A DNA stretch of 64,000 nucleotides from Streptomyces sp. NBC_01446 (GTDB lineage: Bacteria > Actinomycetota > Actinomycetes > Streptomycetales > Streptomycetaceae): NCBI RefSeq assembly GCF_026340095.1, contig NZ_JAPEPO010000001.1:4984001-5048000 (forward strand). The letters run 5' to 3'. Under the pieces are notes generated by a model. That model saw nothing but the letters and a program-made list of their open reading frames with translations, was not told where the DNA came from and did no database searches. Below are positions 43,818-52,135 of the stretch, in pieces (the stretch's first letter is position 1; every line of letters starts with the position of its first letter). The position numbers and the translations under genes are program-made.

Positions 43818-44646
43818 CTAGGCGGATTCGCCGCCCCGACACCAGCTGCTGGTGGTCGCGTGACAGTTGGGACACAAGTAGCGAAGGTTCTCCGGCCGGT
43901 TGTCGAGCCTGTCGCCGTTGATGTGGTCGATCTCCAGGACCAGTCGCTTGCCTTGCCATGTTTCGCCCAGACCACACTCGGCGCACAGACGTGCCCTGTC
44001 GATGTCGTCCAGCGCCCGACGCAGGAGCATTGTGCGACTACGTGGAGCGCCGGAAGGAAGCCGGACCAGAATGTCCTCGGCGTTCCTGCGGGCGGGAGAG
44101 CGCTGCCCGGAGCCGTGCCCTTGACCGGTGACGTGCTCGGTCGACAGACCGTAGGCGTCGATGCTGCGTTTGGCCTTGCTGCGCGCCGCCCCGTTGAACT
44201 CGGGGAGCCCTAGGCGGCGCATAAGGTCGGCTAAGCCATGCGAGGCGGCGACTGCTTGTGTGAACTCCTGTTCCGGAAACAGGCTGCCGTCGCGTGGGCT
44301 CCGGGGCGGCATGAAGTGGCTGGTATCGATGTTGTAGTGCCTGATCCTCCGTTTGACGTGCTGGTACGGGCCGTCCTCGGGTGGGATTCCCATGTGGGGG
44401 AACATCTCGCGGATGCTGGTGGGCCGCCTGTCCCAGGATCGCCTTCGAGTACGAGCGCTTAGGGCGCTCCGGGAGCGGCTCGTCCTGGAAGTGGGACGTG
44501 TCGATGTCGTAGTGAGCGAGTCGATGGCGCAGGTAGTTGTAGGGCTTGCTGCCTATGGGGGCGCCCACCCGGCGCATCAGGTCGACCAGGCTGGCCGATT
44601 CTTTGGCCGCCTCTGCCAGCACGCTGCGGGGGTACTTGTTCGTCAC
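43818..44646 (-). pseudogene. HNH endonuclease with repeated N-terminal modules, frameshifted
   Basis: The gene starts at GTG 44646 with GGAGGGAGG upstream and reads TNKYPRSVLAEAAKESASLV through ...HYDIDTSHF (module 1) to SYSKAILGQA. Within plus-strand positions 44418-44427 (GGTGGGCCGC) the frame must change to continue TSIREMFPHMGIPP...HYNIDTSHF (module 2), a third module, and the HNH domain LEIDHINGDRLDNRPENLRYLCPNCHA. Removing one base of the C-run restores one chain of about 270 residues. The HNH part itself looks intact (Cys pairs CAEC and CPNC, His and Asn). Alternatively the downstream ORF from 44405 could be translated alone. Confidence 0.75.
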
Positions 44647-45247
44647 GCCTCCCTCCGCTTACGGCCCCGGTAAGTATCGGTCACGGCATGACAGTTGGGG
44701 CACAGGAGCCGAAGGTTCTGCGGCCGGTTGTCCCACCATTGACCGTTGATGTGGTCGACCTCAAGGCAGAGGGGGCGACCGTTCCACTCCGTACCGGTTC
44801 CGCAGATTGCACAGTCTTCGGCGAGCCCGTCACGTAGGAGGGCACGGCGCAGCCGTTCGCCGGGGACGCGACCGTCGTCGGGGTTACGAAGCACTAGAGC
44901 AGCCTTCGGCGCTCCCGCCCGTCGCGGAGTGGGCAGGAAGTGTGAGGTGTCGATCCCGAATTTCGCGATCCGGCGACTGATGTGTGCCTGATTTCCGCCG
45001 ACGTTGCTGATTCCCAGTCGCCGCACGACGTCCTTGATGCTGTACGAGACGGCCACCACCTCGCGCAGCAACTCCTCAGTGTGCCGTTCCCACCGCTGAG
45101 GGAAGTGTGAGATGTCGATGCCCGCCTCGATCATCTTCAGCCGGATGTATCGCTTGCTGTATCGGGTCGGCTCACCCCCGCACCCCATGTCCGCGTCTCC
45201 CGAGCCGCTTCCTCCAGCAGCTCCCGCGTGTATCGCTTCTCGCCCAT
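44643..45247 (-). pseudogene. Second HNH endonuclease of the same family, N-terminally frameshifted
   Basis: The expected start is ATG 45247 (MGEKRYTRELLEEAARET), with GGAGGGG upstream, but this frame stops after 36 residues at 45137. From about 45188 another frame carries the rest: GCGGEPTRYSKRYIRLKMIE AGIDISHF (end of module 1), a second module ending FGIDTSHF, and an HNH domain LEVDHINGQWWDNRPQNLRLLCPNCHA with CAIC. About seven residues of module 1 are missing, so a small deletion of a length not divisible by three is likely. The ORF from ATG 45188 (GGGAG upstream) may still be made. Its stop overlaps the start of the other HNH gene (GTGA). Confidence 0.7.
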
Positions 45248-45370
45248 GTGTGCCCCTCCAGTACGGCTGTCCGTTCGTCGCCTCGTACGGGCTAACGAAC
45301 CGAAAATCGGACCGTCACGCACGAAATGCGGAGCGGTCCGATCCGGGTCGGTAGGAAGGGCGAGGGAAGG

Positions 45371-46882
45371 TCAGAACTTCGGGGACCGGGCCTGGGACTC
45401 CACCAGTTCGGCCGCCTCCTCCTGTGTCTCCACCGACGGCGGGGAGCCCGCCAGGGGCTGTTGGGCCGTTTCCTTCATGCAGGCCACCGCGATGACGCCG
45501 ACCAGGGCCGCCGCCATGGCGTAGTACGCGGGCATCATGTCCGTGCCCGTGATGCTGATCAGGGCGGTGACGACCAGGGGCGTCGTGCCGCCGAAGATCG
45601 ACGCGGAGAGGTTGTAGCCGACGGAGAGCGAGCCGTAGCGGACCTGGGTGGGGAAGAGGGCCGGGAGGGCCGCCGACATGGTGCCGAGCATGCAGACCAG
45701 GGACAGGCCCAGGAGCAGCATGCCGAGCGAGACCGCCCACAGGGCGCCGTTCTTGACCAGCAGGAACGAGGGGATGGAGAGGAAGAGGAAGCCCAGCATC
45801 CCCGCCATGAGGAGCGGCTTGCGGCCGAAGCGGTCGGAGAGCCTGCCGACCTGGGTGATGACCAGCATGAGGACGACCATCGTGGCGATGAGGATGAGCA
45901 GCCCGTGGGACTCCTTGTAGCCCATCTCGTCGGACAGGTACGTCGGCATGTACGACAGGAGCATGTAGTCGGTGATGTTGTAGGCGCCGACCAGGCAGAT
46001 GCACAGGATGAGTGTCGGCCAGTAGCCGCGGAAGATCTTGGCCAGGTCGCCCTTGGCGGTGGTCTCGACGTTCGAGGCGGCGTCGGACGCCCGGTGCGAG
46101 GTCTCGTCCTCGAGTTTCTGGAAGGCGGGCGTCTCGTCGAGGCGCAGCCGCAGGTAGAGGCCGACGAGGCCGATCGGGCCCGCGACCAGGAACGGGACGC
46201 GCCAGCCCCAGGACTCCATGCCTCCGCTGCCGAGGAGGGTGGTCAGGACGGTGACCAGGCCCGCCGCGCCGACGTAGCCGGCGAGGGTGCCGAACTCCAG
46301 GAAGCTGCCGAAGTAGCCGCGGCGCTTGTCGGGTGCGTACTCGGCGATGAAGGTGGAGGCGCCGCCGTACTCGCCGCCCGTGGAGAAGCCCTGGACGAGG
46401 CGGAAGAAGATCAGCAGGACGGGTGCCCAGAAGCCGATGACGGCGTAGGACGGGATGAGTCCGATGGCGAACGTGCCGATCGCCATCAGGATCATCGTCA
46501 TCGCGAGGACCTTCTTGCGGCCGATCTTGTCGCCCATGGGGCCGAACACCATGCCGCCGATGGGTCGCACCAGGAACGAGACGGCGAAGGTCGCGAAGGA
46601 GGAGATCAGCTGGACCGTCGCGTTCCCGGAGGGGAAGAAGACGTGGCCGATGGTGACGGCGAGGTAGCTGTAGATGCCGAAGTCGAACCATTCCATGGCA
46701 TTGCCGAGCGAGGCTGCCTTGACCGCCCGCTTCACGGCCGCCTCGTCGGTGACGGTGATGTCCGTACGCCGCAGAGGTGGATTCTTCCTGCGTTTGACGG
46801 CGCGGAAGAGGGTCCTGTGGCGTTTGACCGCCGCGGGGTCGGCGGCGGACCCGGTCTGCTCTGGGTCGAGGACGCCCGACAT
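45371..46882 (-). CDS. MFS transporter, metabolite:H+ symporter type (ProP-like)
   Basis: A 503-residue transporter with twelve helices. Family strings are AASLGNAMEWFDFGIYSYLA at helix 1, FAVSFLVRPIGGMVFGPMGDKIGRKKVLA in the 2-3 loop, FSTGGEYGGASTFIAEYAPDKRRGYFGSFL, as in ProP, KgtP and related proteins. The N-terminal 70 residues are basic and lack a membrane segment. It should take up an osmolyte or organic acid with H+. ATG at 46882 follows GGGATCACTCC. The C-terminus is acidic (ETQEEAAELVESQ). Confidence 0.9.
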   Translation of the reverse strand: MSGVLDPEQTGSAADPAAVKRHRTLFRAVKRRKNPPLRRTDITVTDEAAVKRAVKAASLGNAMEWFDFGIYSYLAVTIGHVFFPSGNATVQLISSFATFAVSFLVRPIGGMVFGPMGDKIGRKKVLAMTMILMAIGTFAIGLIPSYAVIGFWAPVLLIFFRLVQGFSTGGEYGGASTFIAEYAPDKRRGYFGSFLEFGTLAGYVGAAGLVTVLTTLLGSGGMESWGWRVPFLVAGPIGLVGLYLRLRLDETPAFQKLEDETSHRASDAASNVETTAKGDLAKIFRGYWPTLILCICLVGAYNITDYMLLSYMPTYLSDEMGYKESHGLLILIATMVVLMLVITQVGRLSDRFGRKPLLMAGMLGFLFLSIPSFLLVKNGALWAVSLGMLLLGLSLVCMLGTMSAALPALFPTQVRYGSLSVGYNLSASIFGGTTPLVVTALISITGTDMMPAYYAMAAALVGVIAVACMKETAQQPLAGSPPSVETQEEAAELVESQARSPKF

Positions 46883-46947
46883 GGAGTGATCCCTTCTGTG
46901 GACGCGTTGTTCCACGGAATCACTTGCTCGAAGGTGGCGATCGCAAA

Positions 46948-46974
46948 CGGAAGTCCCCTTCGAGGGGACTTCCG
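46948..46974 (-). terminator. Terminator of bcp
   Basis: CGGAAGTCCCCT and AGGGGACTTCCG around a TCG loop (12-bp stem), 49 bp after the bcp stop on the minus strand, followed by TTTGCGATCG. Confidence 0.82.
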
Positions 46975-47022
46975 TCACATCTGCGCGTACCCGGGAAGGC
47001 CTGCGGTGATCCGCGGCCGGGG

Positions 47023-47490
47023 TCAGATTCCGAGATCCTTGATGATCTTCGCTACGTGGCCGGTGGCCTTCACGTTGTAGAGGGCGCGCTCGACCTTGCC
47101 GTCCTCGTCGACGACGATCGTGGAGCGGATCACGCCCGTCACCGTTTTGCCGTAGAGCTTCTTCTCGCCGTACGCGCCGTAGGCCTCGAGGGTCTCCTTC
47201 GAGGGGTCGCCGAGGAGGGTGACCTTGAGGTTCTCCTTCTCGCGGAACTTCGCGAGCTTCTCCGGCTTGTCGGGGGAAATGCCGATCACGTCGTAGCCGG
47301 CGCCCGCGAGGACGTCGAGGTTGTCCGTGAAGTCGCAGGCCTGCTTGGTGCAGCCGGGGGTGAGGGCGGCCGGGTAGAAGTAGACGATCGTCTTGCGGCC
47401 CTTGTGGTCGGCGAGGGAGACCTCGTTGCCGTCCGCGTCGGGCAGCGTGAAGGCGGGGGCGGTGTCGCCGGTCGTCAGTCGCTCGCTCAT
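47023..47490 (-). CDS. bcp: Thioredoxin-dependent peroxiredoxin Bcp/PrxQ
   Basis: A 155-residue thiol peroxidase that reduces H2O2 and organic peroxides. Peroxidatic Cys47 in YPAALTPGCTKQACDFTDN and resolving Cys52 (CTKQAC) are five residues apart, as in E. coli BCP. Other family strings are DTAPAFTLPDADGNEVSLAD, KTIVYFYPAA and GVIRSTIVVDEDGKVER. ATG at 47490 follows GAGGAGTCC. It is divergent from the DUF3618 gene. Confidence 0.95.
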   Translation of the reverse strand: MSERLTTGDTAPAFTLPDADGNEVSLADHKGRKTIVYFYPAALTPGCTKQACDFTDNLDVLAGAGYDVIGISPDKPEKLAKFREKENLKVTLLGDPSKETLEAYGAYGEKKLYGKTVTGVIRSTIVVDEDGKVERALYNVKATGHVAKIIKDLGI

Positions 47491-47619
47491 GGTGGGACTC
47501 CTCGTACGGGATACGGGTACGGGACCCGAGCGTAATGGGGGTGCCGTGGGGTGCGACGGCCGCCGAGCTGACAGACTGTCCACGACCAGTGCCATAACAG
47601 CGACCACGGAGGCAGCGCG

Positions 47620-47958
47620 GTGTCGGACACGTCGAGAACGTCGGATGCGCGGACCCCGGCGCAGATCGAGGCGGACATAAAGCGCCGTCGCGAGGCGCTG
47701 GCCGAGACGCTCGACGAGATCGGGGTGCGAGTGCACCCGAAGACGATCGTCGGTGACGCGAAGGCCAAGTTCGTCGCGAGTGTCGACCACACCGTCGGGC
47801 GGGCCTATGTGGCCGCGAACCGGCTGGTGTCGGACGTGAAGGTGCAGTTCGTCTCCGAGGAGGGCGCGCCGCGTGTGGAGCGCATCGTTCCGGTGGCTGT
47901 CGCCGTGGTCGGGCTCGCGGGACTGCTCGCGGTGACGGTGCGGCGCCGCAAGCGCTGA
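47620..47958 (+). CDS. DUF3618 family membrane-associated protein
   Basis: A 112-residue protein: charged N-terminal helix (ARTPAQIEADIKRRREALAE TLDEIG), a central region PKTIVGDAKAKFVASVDHTV and a C-terminal membrane helix (VPVAVAVVGLAGLLAVTV) followed by RRRKR. DUF3618 proteins are common in Streptomyces and have no known function. GTG at 47620 starts it. The basic last residues would face the cytoplasm. Confidence 0.8.
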   Translation: MSDTSRTSDARTPAQIEADIKRRREALAETLDEIGVRVHPKTIVGDAKAKFVASVDHTVGRAYVAANRLVSDVKVQFVSEEGAPRVERIVPVAVAVVGLAGLLAVTVRRRKR

Positions 47959-48003
47959 CCCTTCCTGCGTACGGGCGTGGCCGCGGCAGGTAGGTTTCGG
48001 GGC

Positions 48004-48360
48004 GTGAGCGCCAACAGCGAGAAGCACAGCACCCAGCACGACAAGTTGCCCATCCGCATGCTGCACGACCGTGTGCTCGTGCGGCAGGACTCCGCCGAGG
48101 GCGAGCGGCGCAGTGGCGGCGGCATCCTGATTCCGGCGACCGCGGCGGTCGGGCGGCGCCTGGCCTGGGCCGTGGTGGTGGCCGTCGGGCAGAACGTGCG
48201 GACGGTGGAGCCGGGCGACCGGGTGCTGTACGACCCGGAGGACCTGGCCGAGGTGGAGGTGCGGGGTGTCGCGTACGTGCTGATGCGTGAGCGCGATCTG
48301 CACGCGGTGGCCGCGGACCGGTTCGAGGGTTCCCAGGATTCGACGGGCCTGTACCTGTAG
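48004..48360 (+). CDS. GroES-like co-chaperonin paralogue
   Basis: A 118-residue protein with the GroES fold: KLPIRMLHDRVLVRQDSAEG at the N-terminus, SGGGILIPATA in place of the mobile loop, VVAVGQNVRTVEPGDRVLYD and VEVRGVAYVLMRERDLHAVA. It has extensions of 20 residues at the N-terminus and 15 at the C-terminus beyond normal GroES, and no GroEL gene is next to it, so it is likely a divergent paralogue. GTG at 48004 stands 7 nt after TAGGTT, which suggests a leaderless transcript. Confidence 0.8.
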   Translation: MSANSEKHSTQHDKLPIRMLHDRVLVRQDSAEGERRSGGGILIPATAAVGRRLAWAVVVAVGQNVRTVEPGDRVLYDPEDLAEVEVRGVAYVLMRERDLHAVAADRFEGSQDSTGLYL

Positions 48361-48449
48361 GTCGCACGGCTCGTACTCATTGCGTCGCTCAAGGGTTGGT
48401 GACCGTTGTCACCAGCCCTTTTGTGCCTTCTTTGCTACCTTTGGGGGAC

Positions 48450-48490
48450 CCCGACGAGACGCGCCGTACCGGGTATCGCAAAGACGACGC
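48450..48490 (+). promoter_or_regulatory. Guanidine-III riboswitch (ykkC-III)
   Basis: The 41-nt stretch has P1 arms CCCG (48450-48453) and CGGG (48470-48473) enclosing ACGAG and GCGCCGT, and, after 7 nt, AAGACGACGC whose ACG-CGC ends pair with GCG-CGT to form the pseudoknot. Motifs and spacing match the Thermobifida fusca guanidine-III riboswitch position for position, as I recall that sequence. One pseudoknot pair is C-A instead of C-G. It lies 35 nt upstream of an SMR exporter of the Gdx/SugE type, the expected target. Confidence 0.86.
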
Positions 48491-48524
48491 ACCCCTGTTG
48501 ATCCAACTGACGGAGGTGCCTGTC

Positions 48525-48845
48525 ATGGCCTGGGTTCTTATCGTGATCGCCGGATTTCTCGAGGTCGGCTGGTCGATCGGCATGAAGTTCACGGACGGGT
48601 TCACCCGGCTGTGGCCTAGCGTTTTCACCGGCGCGGGCATCGTCGCCAGCATGGTGATGCTCTCCTATGCCGCCAAGACCCTGCCGATCGGTACGGCCTA
48701 CGGCGTATGGGTGGGCATCGGTGCGGCCGGTGCGGCCGTCGTCGGCATGCTGGCGCTCGGGGAGCCGGCGACGGCGGCGCGGATCTTCTTCATCGTGCTG
48801 CTGATCGTGGCGATCGTGGGGCTGAAGGCGACGTCGGGCCACTAG
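48525..48845 (+). CDS. gdx: SMR-family guanidinium exporter (Gdx/SugE-like)
   Basis: A 106-residue protein with four membrane helices. Helix 1 carries the catalytic Glu in AWVLIVIAGFLEVGWSIGMK, as in all SMR proteins, with the following KFTDGFTRLWPSVF. Gdx members (formerly SugE) exchange guanidinium for H+ as antiparallel dimers; EmrE-type drug exporters have a different pattern around this Glu. The guanidine-III riboswitch upstream supports the Gdx assignment. ATG at 48525 follows CGGAGGTG; an earlier in-frame start at 48396 would include the riboswitch itself. Confidence 0.92.
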   Translation: MAWVLIVIAGFLEVGWSIGMKFTDGFTRLWPSVFTGAGIVASMVMLSYAAKTLPIGTAYGVWVGIGAAGAAVVGMLALGEPATAARIFFIVLLIVAIVGLKATSGH

Positions 48846-48857
48846 ACGCCGGCCCGG

Positions 48858-51113
48858 TCACTGCCCGGGGTCGGATTCTGAGTCGCTGGTGGAGTCCGAG
48901 TCGCCGAACAGTTCGTTCACCGGTCCTGACGGTGGGTTCGGTTCCTCCGACGGAGTCGCGGGGGTGGGCTCCGCCGGTGTGGACGGTCCGGTCGGGGGGC
49001 CGGACGACGCCGGTTCGGACGGGGGCTCGCTGGAGGGCTCGCCGGTGGGCGGTTCGGTGGACGGTTCGTCGGGTGCGGCCGTGGGGATCTCGGGCTGGTC
49101 GGCGCCGGACTCCAGGTCCAGGTCGAAGTCCTTGGCGGGGCTGCCCGTGAGCGCGGCCTTGGTGAACTGGGCCCAGATCTGGGCCGGGAAGCCGCCGCCG
49201 TTGATGCGCGACAGGCCCAGCGCCCCGTACAGCGGGGTGTGGGCGCCGGTGTCGGGGTTCTGGCCCATGACGGCGACGACGGTGGCGAGGTCGGGGGTGT
49301 AGCCCGCGAACCAGGCTGCCGTGTCCTCCTCGGCGGTGCCGGTCTTGCCGGCGGCGGGCCGGTCGGCGGCGAGGGCGGCGGTGCCGGTGCCGCCCTCGAC
49401 GACGCTCTGCAGGATGGACGTGGTCGTGTCGGCGGACTCGCGGGTGACGGCGCGCTTGGTGGTCTGCTCGGGCAGATCGATGTTCGCGCCGTCCTTGGTG
49501 ACCTCGGCGACGAGGGTGTACGTGGCGCGCCTGCCGTGGTTGGCGAGGGTGGCGTACGCCTCGGTCATGTCGAGGACGCTGGCCGTGGCCGGGCCGAGCG
49601 CGATCGAGGGGGACTCGGTCAGGTCGGGGGTGTTCTTGGGGAGGCCGAGGGCGATGGCGGTCTGCTTGACCTTGTCGGAGCCGACGTCGACGGCCATCTG
49701 CGCGTAGACCGCGTTGACGGACTTGTCGGTCGCGGTGCGGACGGTGATGGGGCCGTAGTCGGTCTTGTCCTCGTTCTCCGGGGCGTAGTAGCCGCCGCTC
49801 CAGCCTTGTACGGGGCGGGCGTTGGTGCCGTCGTAGACGGTGTTCGGGGTGATGGTGCGGCCGTCCTGGGTGGTGGAGGCGTTCTCCACGGCCGAGGTGA
49901 AGACGAACGGCTTGAACGTGGAGCCGACTTGATAGTCGCGGCGCGTGGCGTTGTTGACGTACTGCTTCGTGTAGTCGATGCCGCCGTACATCGCGAGGAC
50001 CTTGCCGGTCGCGGGGTCGATGGCGGCGCCGCCGGCGCGGACGTTGCGATCGGCCGCGCGGTTCTCCTTGTCGACTTTGGACATCAGTTGGTCGTCGACG
50101 GCTTTGACGAAGGCGTCCTGTTTCTTCTTCTGGAGCGTGGTGGTGATGCGGTAGCCGCCGACGGCCAGGGTGTCCTCGTCGATGACGTCGTTGTCGGTGA
50201 GGTAGTCCTTGACGGCCTGGACGAGGTAGCCGCGCTGGCCGGACATCCCGGCGGGGCCGTTGGCGTCGTCGGGCATGGGGAACGTCATCTTCTTGCGGTC
50301 GGCTTCGCTGAGCCACTTCTCCTTGACCATGCCGTCGAGGACGTAGTTCCAGCGGGCGACGGCCTGCGCCTTGTTCTCGGGGTGGGCGATGACGTCGTAC
50401 GAGCTGGGGGCGTTGAGGAGGGCCGCGAGGTAGGCGCCCTGCGCGGTGGTGAGGTCCTCGACGTCGACGCCGTAGTAGGCCTGGGCGGCGGCCTGGATGC
50501 CGTAGGCGTTGCGGCCGAAGTAGCTGGTGTTGAGGTAGCCCTCGAGGATGTGGTCCTTGCTCTCCTCGCGGTCCAGCTTGATCGAGATGAAGAACTCCTT
50601 CACCTTGCGGGTGATGGTCTGTTCCTGGCCCAGGTAGTAGTTCTTCACGTACTGCTGGGTGATCGTCGAGCCGGACTGCTTGCCCTTGCCGGTGACGGTG
50701 TTCCAGGCTGCGCGGACCATCGCCTTGGGGTCGATGGCGGATTCGCTGTAGAACTCGCGGTCCTCCGCGGCCAGGACGGTGTGCTGGACGTTCCTGGGGA
50801 TCTGGGAGAGGGAGACGTTCTCGCGGTTGATCTCGCCGTCGCGGGCGAGCTGGCTGCCGTCGGCGTACAGGTAGACGTTGCTCTGCGCGGTGGCGGTGGC
50901 GTTGGCGGGCGGGATCTTGACGAGGTAGTAGCCGAGGGCGAACAGGCCGATGCACAGGAGCAGGAAGCAGAGGATCGTGCCGAGGACCGTGCGCCAGGTG
51001 GGGATGAGGCGGCGCCAGCCCGTGCGCCGGGGGCGTTTGCGTTGTGCCGGCTTCCCGGCCTTCCCGGCTTTCCCGGACTCTGCGGCCTTCGGCTGCTGCG
51101 GCTCGTCGCTCAT
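48858..51113 (-). CDS. Class A penicillin-binding protein (bifunctional)
   Basis: A 751-residue cell wall synthase. A basic cytoplasmic tail (KRPRRTGWRR) and one membrane helix at about 40-63 precede the glycosyltransferase (GT51) domain with catalytic Glu117 in LAAEDREFY and the GSTITQQYVKN and GYLN strings. The transpeptidase domain has SxxK at Ser398 (GSTFKPF), SVN at 465-467 (DKSVNAVY) and KTG at 590-592 (AGKTGTAEE). The C-terminal 90 residues are Pro/Ser/Glu-rich and disordered. It polymerises and cross-links peptidoglycan. ATG at 51113. By gene order this is the counterpart of the S. coelicolor PBP in the same place. Confidence 0.95.
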   Translation of the reverse strand: MSDEPQQPKAAESGKAGKAGKPAQRKRPRRTGWRRLIPTWRTVLGTILCFLLLCIGLFALGYYLVKIPPANATATAQSNVYLYADGSQLARDGEINRENVSLSQIPRNVQHTVLAAEDREFYSESAIDPKAMVRAAWNTVTGKGKQSGSTITQQYVKNYYLGQEQTITRKVKEFFISIKLDREESKDHILEGYLNTSYFGRNAYGIQAAAQAYYGVDVEDLTTAQGAYLAALLNAPSSYDVIAHPENKAQAVARWNYVLDGMVKEKWLSEADRKKMTFPMPDDANGPAGMSGQRGYLVQAVKDYLTDNDVIDEDTLAVGGYRITTTLQKKKQDAFVKAVDDQLMSKVDKENRAADRNVRAGGAAIDPATGKVLAMYGGIDYTKQYVNNATRRDYQVGSTFKPFVFTSAVENASTTQDGRTITPNTVYDGTNARPVQGWSGGYYAPENEDKTDYGPITVRTATDKSVNAVYAQMAVDVGSDKVKQTAIALGLPKNTPDLTESPSIALGPATASVLDMTEAYATLANHGRRATYTLVAEVTKDGANIDLPEQTTKRAVTRESADTTTSILQSVVEGGTGTAALAADRPAAGKTGTAEEDTAAWFAGYTPDLATVVAVMGQNPDTGAHTPLYGALGLSRINGGGFPAQIWAQFTKAALTGSPAKDFDLDLESGADQPEIPTAAPDEPSTEPPTGEPSSEPPSEPASSGPPTGPSTPAEPTPATPSEEPNPPSGPVNELFGDSDSTSDSESDPGQ

Positions 51114-51322
51114 GCCCTGTGGAACTCCTGTTTCCCTCCGTACGTCACGTACGCCTCGTACGGCTCTTTACTTCCTGCCGGACACTCTGGCATCGATGGG
51201 TGGTGCGGCCGGGGCGTGGCACGCGCCGAGGGAGCCGAAAATGCGTGGCACGGTACACCCTGCTCCCGCTAGGCTCCTGCGCTTTGGTCCGGAACGGAAG
51301 ACGGGAGCGCGAGGGAGTGTTC

Positions 51323-52135
51323 GTGGGGTCCTGCCGTCTCTACGCGGCCGTCGCGGCCGGAGGGTTCCGGCGCTACGCGACGTACCGTTCGGCCACCGCG
51401 GCGGGCGTGTTCACGAACACGGTCTTCGGGTTCATCGTGGCGTACACGTACCTGGCGCTGTGGGACGAGCGGCCGGGGCTCGGCGGGTACGACCAGGCGC
51501 AGGCGCTGACGTATGTGTGGATCGGGCAGGCGCTCGCGCAGGCCCTGTCGATGTTCAACACGGGGTTCGCCGTCGACATGGTGGCGCGGATCCGTAACGG
51601 CGACATCGCTGTGGATCTGTACCGGCCTGTGGATCTCCAACTGTGGTATCTGGCCGGCGACTTGGGGCGTGCCGTGTTCCAGTTGTTCAGCCGGGGTCTG
51701 GTGCCGCTGACGGTGGGCGCGCTCGCGTTTCCGCTCGCGCTGCCGGGCGATCCGGTGGTGTGGCTGGAGTTCCTGGTGGCGGTGGTGCTGGCGGTGGTGG
51801 TGAGTTTCGCGATCCGCTATGTGCTGGCGCTGAGCGCGTTCTGGCTGCTCGACGGGTCGGGTGTCCTGCAGTTCGGCGGTCTGGTGGGGATGTTCTTCAC
51901 GGGGCTGTTGCTGCCGTTGAACGCGATGCCCGGCGCGCTCGGCGACATCGCGCGGGTGCTGCCGTGGGCGTCGCTCCTCCAGATGCCGGCGGACATCCTC
52001 CTCGGCGCCCGCTCCGGCGCGGCCGAGGTCCTCATGGCGTACGCCTTCCAGGCCGGTTGGGCGGTCGTCCTGCTCGCCGCGGGCCGCCTCCTCCAGTCCT
52101 CCGCTACGCGCAAGGTGGTGCTCCAAGGTGGCTGA
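51323..52135 (+). CDS. ABC-2 type permease subunit (DUF990 group), first
   Basis: A 270-residue membrane protein with about six helices (VFTNTVFGFIVAYTYLAL at the start, then LTVGALAFPLALP and VVVSFAIRYVLALSAFWLLD). Strings such as ARIRNGDIAVDLYRPVDLQLWYLAGDLGRA are typical for the DUF990 family of exporter permeases. It forms a heteromeric exporter with the next two genes. GTG at 51323 is chosen because GAGGGAG lies 6 nt upstream. It overlaps the next gene by 8 bp. Confidence 0.86.
   Translation: MGSCRLYAAVAAGGFRRYATYRSATAAGVFTNTVFGFIVAYTYLALWDERPGLGGYDQAQALTYVWIGQALAQALSMFNTGFAVDMVARIRNGDIAVDLYRPVDLQLWYLAGDLGRAVFQLFSRGLVPLTVGALAFPLALPGDPVVWLEFLVAVVLAVVVSFAIRYVLALSAFWLLDGSGVLQFGGLVGMFFTGLLLPLNAMPGALGDIARVLPWASLLQMPADILLGARSGAAEVLMAYAFQAGWAVVLLAAGRLLQSSATRKVVLQGG

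Noticed and set aside
43690..45300. Integrated plasmid or ICE at tRNA-Leu
   Set aside because: No integrase gene or duplicated tRNA 3' end (att site) was seen; only the two HNH genes are there.
46883..48367. Extension of the ProP-like gene upstream to give a 998-residue protein
   Set aside because: The added part would cover bcp, the DUF3618 gene and the GroES-like gene in a wrong frame. The MFS domain starts normally after ATG 46882.
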